From contig SOJU01000005.1 in NCBI GenBank assembly GCA_004376465.1, positions 1 to 42,271 on the forward strand: a DNA stretch of 42,271 bases, given 5' to 3'. Under the pieces are notes generated by a model that was given only the letters and a program-made list of their open reading frames with translations, was not told the DNA's origin and made no database searches. How positions within the stretch are numbered: position 1 is the first letter of the stretch; every line of letters starts with the position of its first letter. Source of the stretch: Anaerolineales bacterium (GTDB lineage Bacteria > Chloroflexota > Anaerolineae > Anaerolineales > E44-bin32). Made by a program: the position numbers and the translations under genes. Positions 26,822 through 33,380 of this stretch are shown here, in pieces.

Positions 26822-29095
26822 ATGTACGTTTTGCCAGCCAGCCAATCTCCCGGTGATCTACAACGTAAGCGGCGTTTTCGCGGGCAGACTCTCGTCGAGT
26901 TTGCGCTTGTGCTGCCGGTTATGTTGATGGTCCTGTTCGTAATCATCGAAATGGCGCGCCTGTTGCATGCATGGCTCGCGGTTGAAAACGGGGCCCGTTT
27001 TGGGATACGCTATGCGGTGACGGGTGAATACGATCAAGCCTTCTGCGTCGATGGACCCGATGCAGGCACCGAAGCCTGCGGCGGAGCGGATCGGCTCAGC
27101 GAGGAGGATGCTGCCCGCTTGCCCTCCATAGAAGATGCTACGCGTGCGGGAGCCGTCGCCATTATGCGCAATGAGACAGTCCCAGTAGCATCGCCGGGTT
27201 ACTTTAAGATCACGCTTTGCTCCAGCAAGCGAACCGGGGCTGGAGCTCTTTTCTTGTATCACGATTCGAACACACCTATCCATCAGCCGGCGTGGTGTGA
27301 GCAACGTCCCTCCACTGGTATCTCCGTTAGTGACGCAGGCGGACCGGGCGATCGTGTTTCCGTAACCGTGGACTTCGAACACCCGCTAATCGTGCCGCTC
27401 ATCAGTTCGGCATTACCCAACATCCACCTTACCTCTAAACGAGAAGGCATCGTTGAGCAATTCCGTGTCGCCCGCGTCGTCGGCCTGCCGGCGACGATCT
27501 CTGTGCCGACTTTCACGCCGACAAACACCGCGACTGCCACTTCAACACCTACTTCTACACAGACGCCTACTCCTTCGACTACACCGTGTAAGGTACCTCC
27601 CGTCGTCCAAATTATCTTACCCACCAATGGATCGACCTATAACGTTAAAGTGCCCGGCCAGGCAGTAGCATACGATCCGGATAACGCTGATCCTGCAGCC
27701 TGCGCGGGCGTTGGCGTAGATGGTGAGGGGATCGTGCAGGTCGATTTCGCCATCGATTTTTGGGATGCATCTTTGCCTGTGCCTGCTTGGACGAGGGTCT
27801 TCTCGTCAACAGCGACCGCACAAGCCTACTGTACTTTTAGTGGGAATGCACCTTGCAGTGAGCACCCGACGACCACGGCGCAATGGCCCGGTGGAATTCT
27901 AATGGGTTCGGGCCTGCACCGCATGCAGGCGATAGCGACCGATGACGAAGGTGAAGTAAGTCCCGTCGATGAGGTTCAGTTCTTGCTCAATGTTCCGCAT
28001 ACGCCCACACCAACCGCTACCCCAACGACCGATTGCAATGCTATCAGTGTGAATCAATACTACACTTCTGGCGAAGGGCTTTACATGTTGGTGCAAAACA
28101 ACAATCCACAGACGATCAATCTTACCAATTCCCATACCAATTGGAATGAGATGAGCGTCGGTCACAACGTCGACCGGCTGCAGTACAACTGGGTGCAATA
28201 TTATCCAGGCGATGATTTCAGTTCACCGACAACTCGGGGACCTGCTGTTCCGAGCTCTTTCTCTCATCCACCAGGTGCCTCGGTCTACTGGGCAGCGCGT
28301 TTCAATAACACACCGGGTGGTGAACTTATAGGTGATTACGACACAACATTAACCTTCGATTCAGTATGCCTGGTATCCTCATCGATAACCATTCCTATGC
28401 CTACGAATACCCCTACAGCAACCAACACGCCGACTCCGACGCTGACTCCAACCATTACCAACACACCTCCTCCGACTAGTACGCCTACCATCACACCCAC
28501 GCCCTCCTGCTCAGGCGTCTCTTTTGGCTCCACGACGTTCCTGACAGGCGCCCGCATCCAATTGGGAATCAACAACACAACCTATCCAGGGTTGCAGATC
28601 ACGGGTGTCACAATACTTTGGGGTCCCTTGGAATCCGCATCGAACCTATATGGATGGAATGAGTACTTCAATTGGGCTCAGTGGAATGGGTCGTATGTCA
28701 ACTTGGGCGATGATCCAACTTCGACAACCTCGATTGGCTTTACCAGCGCTGCGAATCCGAGTAACAATCTCACCATTGATTGGGGGGGAATCTTCGCCGG
28801 CTCGTTCATGAACGCACCGCTTAACTTGGGTCCGGGGAATTTCGGTTTCTCGATCCAGTTCAGCGATCCGGCCTGCAATATTTCAAGAGGAGCCTCACCG
28901 GTAACATTCCCAACCCCGACGAACACACCGCTGCCAACGAACACGCCCACGGCAACGAATACGCCAACGGAGATGCCAACTCCGACGATCACACCGTCGC
29001 CGACAGCGACAACCCCGCCGCCGCCGACGACTCCGACTCATACACCAACACCAGTAACTCCGTCTCCAACCGCGACCGATCCAGGTTTTGGATAA
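26822..29095 (+). CDS. Giant TadE-like protein with Pro-Thr linked domains (paralogue 1)
   Basis: A 757-residue surface protein. Residues 1-20 are a basic leader; G21-QTLVEF is a prepilin-type cleavage motif followed by one membrane helix (about 22-45). A pseudopilin body extends to about 225. Then come four Pro-Thr linkers alternating with domains: linker 230-255; an Ig-like domain 256-392 resembling bacterial Big repeats (ITLP-type start, DDEGEVS end); linker 393-404; domain X 405-516; linker 524-562; domain Y 563-685; tail 697-757 ending in DPGFG. X and Y each begin and end with a cysteine. The gene starts after GAGGGAG and ends at a strong terminator. Its paralogue lies 4.3 kb away (33381-35612) with X and Y in reversed order. 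The role (adhesin, tip or wall-spanning fibre) is inferred. Confidence 0.88.
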   Translation: MYVLPASQSPGDLQRKRRFRGQTLVEFALVLPVMLMVLFVIIEMARLLHAWLAVENGARFGIRYAVTGEYDQAFCVDGPDAGTEACGGADRLSEEDAARLPSIEDATRAGAVAIMRNETVPVASPGYFKITLCSSKRTGAGALFLYHDSNTPIHQPAWCEQRPSTGISVSDAGGPGDRVSVTVDFEHPLIVPLISSALPNIHLTSKREGIVEQFRVARVVGLPATISVPTFTPTNTATATSTPTSTQTPTPSTTPCKVPPVVQIILPTNGSTYNVKVPGQAVAYDPDNADPAACAGVGVDGEGIVQVDFAIDFWDASLPVPAWTRVFSSTATAQAYCTFSGNAPCSEHPTTTAQWPGGILMGSGLHRMQAIATDDEGEVSPVDEVQFLLNVPHTPTPTATPTTDCNAISVNQYYTSGEGLYMLVQNNNPQTINLTNSHTNWNEMSVGHNVDRLQYNWVQYYPGDDFSSPTTRGPAVPSSFSHPPGASVYWAARFNNTPGGELIGDYDTTLTFDSVCLVSSSITIPMPTNTPTATNTPTPTLTPTITNTPPPTSTPTITPTPSCSGVSFGSTTFLTGARIQLGINNTTYPGLQITGVTILWGPLESASNLYGWNEYFNWAQWNGSYVNLGDDPTSTTSIGFTSAANPSNNLTIDWGGIFAGSFMNAPLNLGPGNFGFSIQFSDPACNISRGASPVTFPTPTNTPLPTNTPTATNTPTEMPTPTITPSPTATTPPPPTTPTHTPTPVTPSPTATDPGFG

Positions 29096-29110
29096 ATCAG
29101 CGAACAGGCA

Positions 29111-29141
29111 AACGACCCCGCGAGAGCGGGGTCGTTGTTTT
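29111..29141 (+). terminator. Intrinsic terminator after paralogue 1
   Basis: A perfect 11-base stem, AACGACCCCGC (29111-29121) and GCGGGGTCGTT (29126-29136), closed by a GAGA tetraloop and followed by GTTTT. Confidence 0.92.
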
Positions 29142-29149
29142 AACCCTTC

Positions 29150-29178
29150 TTGCTCCGGTTAATCAACTGGCATACAAT
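29150..29178 (+). promoter_or_regulatory. Promoter candidate, leaderless type, for the membrane kinase
   Basis: TTGCTC (29150-29155), a 17-base spacer and TACAAT (29173-29178) lie just after the terminator. The ATG is at 29187 with no ribosome site, so the transcript should start at or within two bases of the start codon. Confidence 0.5.
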
Positions 29179-29186
29179 CCCATCTG

Positions 29187-31355
29187 ATGGTCGAAAATAA
29201 CCGCCTACCTGAACTCTACAGCCGGCATTGGCCGGTACTTCTGGTGATTATTACCGCTTTTTACAGCCTCTGGATTACGCTAGCTCCGGAGACGATGGAA
29301 GGCAGCTTATTCCCCACGGTTCTGGTCTTCGGCGTCCGTCTGATTGTTGCCTGGGCCGCAGTTAAAGCGCTTCCAGAGATTCGAATGGGACCCGAACAGC
29401 GATCCTGGCGTCTCCTTGCCGTCGCGCTGCTAATCTGGGCGGCCGCGGATGCGCTTGCTGTCCTACTATGGATTTTACACGGCCAACCCTTACTCCCACC
29501 GTCATTTCGTGAGCTATTAGTCCTGGCGGGTTATCTGGCTGCACTTACGGCGTTCATTACCTACCCAACGGAGCAACCGGGACGCTTCGGACGGATGCGG
29601 GAGACGCTTGATCTCTCCATCCTGATCATCTCCGTCTTGACGATCTCCTGGCTCATCTTTCTGGGGCCCACATTCCGTGCTCAGACGCTCTCTCCCGGTG
29701 ATGCTTTTTGGCTGAGCGTTCTTCCCACTTTAGACCTGATATTGCTCGTTCTTGTATTGCGCTTAAATCTACTTCGCAAGAATCAACAGGAGCGCTGGGT
29801 GTTTCCACTCTTGGCGGTCGCTTTCATCGTTTTTTTTGTGAGCGATTTAGGAAATGGTCTGCTCCGCGGTGAGGCACGCGTTGGTATGCCGAGCTTTGTC
29901 GAGGCGGGTTGGATGGTGGGAACGGTGCTTATCGGCATTACCTATCAGATCCTGCAAGGTCGATATGCGTATCAGCGTCAAGAGGAACCTGGTCGTCGGG
30001 AGTGGCGGCTGCGGATAGAACTCCTTTTACCTATCGCTTTCACATATGCCGTCGTTGGCTATATCCTTTTTGATTGGTGGTACGCTGGATCTCTGGATTG
30101 GGTAAGTATCGGCGCGGCAGGGATCCTGATCCTGCTCATTTTCGCTCGCCAGGGCGTAATTACCGGTCAGCAGGAGATGGTGCAGTTCGCGGCGCTCATC
30201 AATGCGACCTCTGACCTGGCTTTCGTTTGCACACCCGAGGGTGAAATACAACTTTCTAATCCGGCGCTGCGAAAGGCGATAGGCGATGAAAAAGCTCAGA
30301 ATGTGAATTTGTTCTTCCACATCGAAGGCGATGAGCCGGCGTCATTTGACACGATCCTCGAGAGTGCACTCGATGGGGGTTGGAGCGGGGAGGTTGCGAT
30401 CGGTGGAGAGGATGGCTCCAGGCTTCCGGTGCACCTTTCACTCAACCCGATAGAGGCTGCCCGCGGCCAGAGTGCCTTGCTGGCGGGTACCGCTCACGAT
30501 CTGACGATGATCCGCGCGCGTGAGACCGACCTGCGAAATGCTATGGAGCAAATTGCCCTTGCCCGTAACGACCTTGCCAGATTGAATGCTGAACTGGAGG
30601 ATAAGGTTGAGGGGAGAACCCGAGAATTAGAGGACACAGTCGCAGATCTTGAGAGATTAAATGAGGAGTTGAAAACACTCGACAACCTTAAATCGGAATT
30701 CGTCGCCCTCGTATCCCATGAATTGAGGGCGCCGCTGACGAACATACGCGGTGGAATAGAGCTAGTCCTCAAGAGCCGTTCAAAACTAGGGAAGAAGTCG
30801 GGTCAATCTCTGCAGCTCGTTCAAGATGAGACAGAGCGCCTTTCTCTATTTGTTGAGACTATCCTGGATTTATCGGCATTAGAAGCCGGGAGATTTCATC
30901 TATCGCTCTCGCCGCTCTCGATTGCAGAAGTTCTCGAGAGGACGATTGCACGCTTTCCGGCTCGCACCGTCAAATCTCGAGTAAAAATGGAAATCGAGAA
31001 GAACATGGCCACGGTGATCGCGGATGCGCGCGCACTCGATAGCGTTTTCTTCCACTTGCTGGACAACGCTGCGAAATATGCACCATCTGGCGACATAATT
31101 ATTGAAGCTCATGAGGAACCGGAGAGGGTGGTTGTAGCCGTTGTCGATTCGGGCCCGGGAATCCCCGCAGACCAGCGTGAGCATATCTTCGAGATGTTCC
31201 ACCGATTGGATACGAGTGATGCGCGCGAGGTCTATGGTCACGGATTGGGTTTGCCCATGGTGTCACGATTGCTGGAGGCCATGGGAGGAGGAATTCGAGT
31301 GGATGAAAAAGCGATGACGGGAACTCGTCTTGAATTCTGGCTGCCGAAAGAGTAA
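29187..31355 (+). CDS. Multi-span membrane histidine kinase with PAS domain
   Basis: Two-component sensor kinase, 722 residues. Residues about 12-322 contain roughly ten hydrophobic segments forming an integral membrane sensor with short loops. A PAS domain (about 330-445) and a coiled coil (about 450-500, RNDLARLNAELEDKVEGRTREL) follow. The HisKA domain has SHELRAPL with His511, and the HATPase domain has HLLDNAAKY (623-631), DSGPGIP (654-660) and GHGLGLP (684-690), all intact. The adjacent OmpR-type regulator is the likely partner. The pair sits between two giant pseudopilin genes, suggesting it senses envelope or surface state and controls them. The membrane sensor type is not one I can name. 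Confidence 0.92.
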   Translation: MVENNRLPELYSRHWPVLLVIITAFYSLWITLAPETMEGSLFPTVLVFGVRLIVAWAAVKALPEIRMGPEQRSWRLLAVALLIWAAADALAVLLWILHGQPLLPPSFRELLVLAGYLAALTAFITYPTEQPGRFGRMRETLDLSILIISVLTISWLIFLGPTFRAQTLSPGDAFWLSVLPTLDLILLVLVLRLNLLRKNQQERWVFPLLAVAFIVFFVSDLGNGLLRGEARVGMPSFVEAGWMVGTVLIGITYQILQGRYAYQRQEEPGRREWRLRIELLLPIAFTYAVVGYILFDWWYAGSLDWVSIGAAGILILLIFARQGVITGQQEMVQFAALINATSDLAFVCTPEGEIQLSNPALRKAIGDEKAQNVNLFFHIEGDEPASFDTILESALDGGWSGEVAIGGEDGSRLPVHLSLNPIEAARGQSALLAGTAHDLTMIRARETDLRNAMEQIALARNDLARLNAELEDKVEGRTRELEDTVADLERLNEELKTLDNLKSEFVALVSHELRAPLTNIRGGIELVLKSRSKLGKKSGQSLQLVQDETERLSLFVETILDLSALEAGRFHLSLSPLSIAEVLERTIARFPARTVKSRVKMEIEKNMATVIADARALDSVFFHLLDNAAKYAPSGDIIIEAHEEPERVVVAVVDSGPGIPADQREHIFEMFHRLDTSDAREVYGHGLGLPMVSRLLEAMGGGIRVDEKAMTGTRLEFWLPKE

Positions 31356-31406
31356 GCGTTCCCTGTTTAATTTCATCTATTAAGGTAAATTGAGAGTGCC
31401 TCGAAT

Positions 31407-31435
31407 TTTTCAATCTATGAAACCAACAATATAAT
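31407..31435 (+). promoter_or_regulatory. Promoter candidate for the response regulator
   Basis: TTTTCA (31407-31412), a 17-base spacer and a perfect TATAAT (31430-31435). The ATG lies 45 bases beyond the -10, with AGGG seven bases before it. Confidence 0.5.
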
Positions 31436-31479
31436 AGGGAAGCCATTGTTGGCGAAAGGATTATAGAACAGGGTTTACC

Positions 31480-32157
31480 ATGACGAATAAAGTGCTTGTC
31501 GTCGATGATGATAAAACTCTGCTGCGCTTCATCTCTGAATACTTGGAGAAAGAGGGTTTTCAGGTAGCGATCGCAGATCGTGGGCAGAAGGCGCTGCGCC
31601 AATTTTACAAGCAGCGTCCAGAGATTGTGCTTCTGGATGTCATGATGCCCGGGATGGACGGCTGGGAGGTTTGTGCCCGACTCAAGGAATTGGCCGATGT
31701 GCCAGTAATTCTACTCACCGCCAAGACCGCGGAAGCTGATAAGCTGCGCGGCTTTCGTCTAGGCGTTGACGACTACATCACCAAGCCCTTCAGCATGGCC
31801 GAGCTCGTTGCCCGCATTCAGGCTGTGCTAGCTCGAACACAGTCGGACAGCGATGATGATGTTCTCTTCGCTGGAGTGATTGCTGTGGATATGTTAAAAC
31901 GCGAGGCGCGCATAGAGGATCGTGTGCTCGACCTCACACCAACAGAATTTCGACTTCTCGCCGCGCTCGCTCGCCGTTCCGGAGAAGCTGTATCGCAGGA
32001 TGATCTGATCGCAGATGTTTGGGGCGAGATGCGAGTTAAGAGCGGCAGTGCGCTGCGACGTTATATCTGGCTTTTGCGCCGTAAGATTGAACCTGACCCG
32101 GAGAACCCTACACGGCTGGTCACCGTCCGGGGCTACGGCTACCGCCTGGAGACGTAA
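31480..32157 (+). CDS. OmpR/PhoB-family response regulator
   Basis: DNA-binding response regulator of 225 residues. The receiver domain (1-120) has the acidic pair Asp10/Asp11, phosphoacceptor Asp53 (LLDVMMPG), Thr80 and Lys102 (YITKPF). The C-terminal winged-helix domain (about 130-225) has the family marks LTPTEFRLLAALARR, LIADVWG, LRRYIWLLRRKIEPDP and VRGYGYRL. The neighbouring kinase ends 124 bases upstream. Although it may have its own promoter, readthrough is also possible. Target genes are not identifiable, but both flanking giant pseudopilin genes are obvious candidates. Confidence 0.94.
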   Translation: MTNKVLVVDDDKTLLRFISEYLEKEGFQVAIADRGQKALRQFYKQRPEIVLLDVMMPGMDGWEVCARLKELADVPVILLTAKTAEADKLRGFRLGVDDYITKPFSMAELVARIQAVLARTQSDSDDDVLFAGVIAVDMLKREARIEDRVLDLTPTEFRLLAALARRSGEAVSQDDLIADVWGEMRVKSGSALRRYIWLLRRKIEPDPENPTRLVTVRGYGYRLET

Positions 32158-32202
32158 GCCCTCGGTGTTTGCTTCTCTTCTCGAACGACAGGTTGTGGGA
32201 AC

Positions 32203-32312
32203 ATGTCATGCTGAACGAAGTGAAGCATCTCGTTCTTCGATATTACGGGTACTTTCTGCCAGGAACGGTAGTCTTCGCTTCCTGAGGTCGCTCAGAATGA
32301 CATTGGCGAGGA
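32203..32312 (+). repeat. Dispersed repeat family R2, copy 2
   Basis: Begins TGTCATGCTGAACGAAG and ends GAATGACATTGGCGAGG. It matches 33091-33184 directly and 23381-23490 in reverse complement; the middle (GGGTACTTTCTGCCAGGAACG) is shared with copy 3. Confidence 0.8.
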
Positions 32313-32340
32313 TTCTGTCATTTTATTGCACGGATACTAT

Positions 32341-32514
32341 CCATGTTTACCGTAATCCGCCCGTCAATAAATTGACGGGCTCATAGCAGAACCCCTTTGG
32401 GCTAACAACGAGGGAGCTCTCCACCTTTTTGCTTTGAGCCCGGAGGTTCAGCTCCGGGCGTACCCTTGATTTGTCGTTTCGAGTGAGCCTGGGAACGGCG
32501 ATCGAGAAATCCCT
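32341..32514 (+). repeat. Hairpin repeat family R1, copy 2
   Basis: Full-length match to 23119-23292 in reverse complement, with both hairpins conserved (GCCCGTCAAT/ATTGACGGGC and GCCCGGAG/CTCCGGGC). Confidence 0.85.
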
Positions 32515-32565
32515 GAAATGCAGCTCATGAGAATTCCATCTCTGACCTCGAATGTAGCCCCTTAA

Positions 32566-32697
32566 TGTCATTGCGAGCGAAGCGAAGCAATCTCCTCGAA
32601 ACTTGATGGGAGATTGAGATCCTTAGACTTCGCCCCCGACAAAACCGGGGACTTCGCTCAGGACAGGCATTGCCCTAGCGGTCTCCTCGCAATGACA
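32566..32697. mobile_element. MITE-like repeat R3 with 12-base inverted ends
   Basis: Starts TGTCATTGCGAG (32566-32577) and ends CTCGCAATGACA (32686-32697), exact reverse complements, spanning 132 bases with no coding capacity. The left half (32557-32620) recurs at 32924-32987. The motif CATTGCGAGCGAAGCGAAGCA is, from memory, a common dispersed repeat in many uncultured bacterial genomes. Confidence 0.55.
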
Positions 32698-32753
32698 ATA
32701 TCGGAATACCCGACCAAAAAAGACCGGCCTCAACGCTCATACCCTCAGGTCTG

Positions 32754-32863
32754 ACAACGAGGGTCTCTCCACTCTTTTGCTTTGAGCCCGGAGGTTCAGC
32801 TCCGGGCGTACCCGCGATTTGTCATTTCGAGTGAGCTGTGAAACAGCGATTGAGAAATCCCTA
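32754..32863 (+). repeat. Hairpin repeat family R1, partial copy
   Basis: Matches 32405-32514 directly: ACAACGAGGG, the GAGCCCGGAGGTTCAGCTCC hairpin and GATTGAGAAATCCCT are shared. The GCCCGTCAAT hairpin half is missing. Confidence 0.8.
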
Positions 32864-32923
32864 TGATGTTGCTTTAAAGGACTCATCCCTTGAAACAGAC
32901 ACTCTCCCTGAGCGACGACCTCC

Positions 32924-32987
32924 GCCCCTTAATGTCATTGCGAGCGAAGCGAAGCAATCTCCTCGTTACTTGATGGGAGATTGAGAA
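32924..32987 (+). repeat. Repeat family R3, partial copy
   Basis: Matches 32557-32620 with few changes (GCCCCTTAATGTCATTGCGA at the start, GATGGGAGATTGAGA at the end). No matching right end is seen nearby. Confidence 0.75.
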
Positions 32988-33015
32988 CCCGCGACTTCGC
33001 TCTCCGCTCTCTTTG

Positions 33016-33080
33016 GTCGGGGGCTTCGCCCCTCAAACAGCGTGGGACTTCGCCCCACAAACAGCGTGGGACTTCGCAGG
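33016..33080 (+). repeat. Short tandem repeat of hairpin units
   Basis: Two and a half units of about 24-26 bases, each with a G-rich arm, a TTC loop and a C-rich arm followed by AAACAGC (for example GGGGC-TTC-GCCCC). Confidence 0.75.
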
Positions 33081-33090
33081 CTAAACTCCA

Positions 33091-33184
33091 CGAAGCATCT
33101 CGTTCTTTGATCTTACGGGTACTTCCTGCCAGGAACGAGATCCTTCGCTTCCTACGGGCGCTCAGAATGACATTGGCGAGGAAT
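33091..33184 (+). repeat. Dispersed repeat family R2, copy 3
   Basis: Direct match to 32217-32312, including GAAGCATCTCGTTCTT and CTCAGAATGACATTGGCGAG. Confidence 0.8.
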
Positions 33185-33380
33185 CTCTGATCCTATCATC
33201 TCGAGAGCGAGCCGTCTCAGGGATTATTTCCTTATGCAGACTCCCAAATATATCGCTACCGAAGCCGTAAGTTGGTTGTAAGGACGAATTACGAATCCCG
33301 CGTGTAAACTTGGAGCAGGTGACGAACGACGATTATTGTGGGGTTGTTTGATTCACTCGGATGTGTGGAGCTATAAGATC

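Larger units (their letters stand above)
32158..33380. other. 1.2 kb of stacked dispersed repeats
   Basis: No gene is supported. In order the region holds R2 copy 2 (32203-32312), R1 copy 2 (32341-32514), a MITE-like element R3 (32566-32697), a partial R1 (32754-32863), a partial R3 (32924-32987), tandem hairpins (33016-33080) and R2 copy 3 (33091-33184). The last 150 bases before paralogue 2 contain a small open frame start and a GGAG at 33367-33370, but no clear promoter. Confidence 0.75.

Noticed and set aside
27283-28992. Antisense open frames rich in Val and Gly
   Set aside because: They are mirror images of the Pro-Thr codon repeats on the plus strand (also at 33854-35173 and 41930-42202), not genes.
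33016-33080. CRISPR array
   Set aside because: Units are directly adjacent with no unique spacers, there are too few of them, and no cas gene is present.
32981-33190. 69-residue open frame within the repeats
   Set aside because: It is made entirely of repeat sequence (tandem hairpins and R2).
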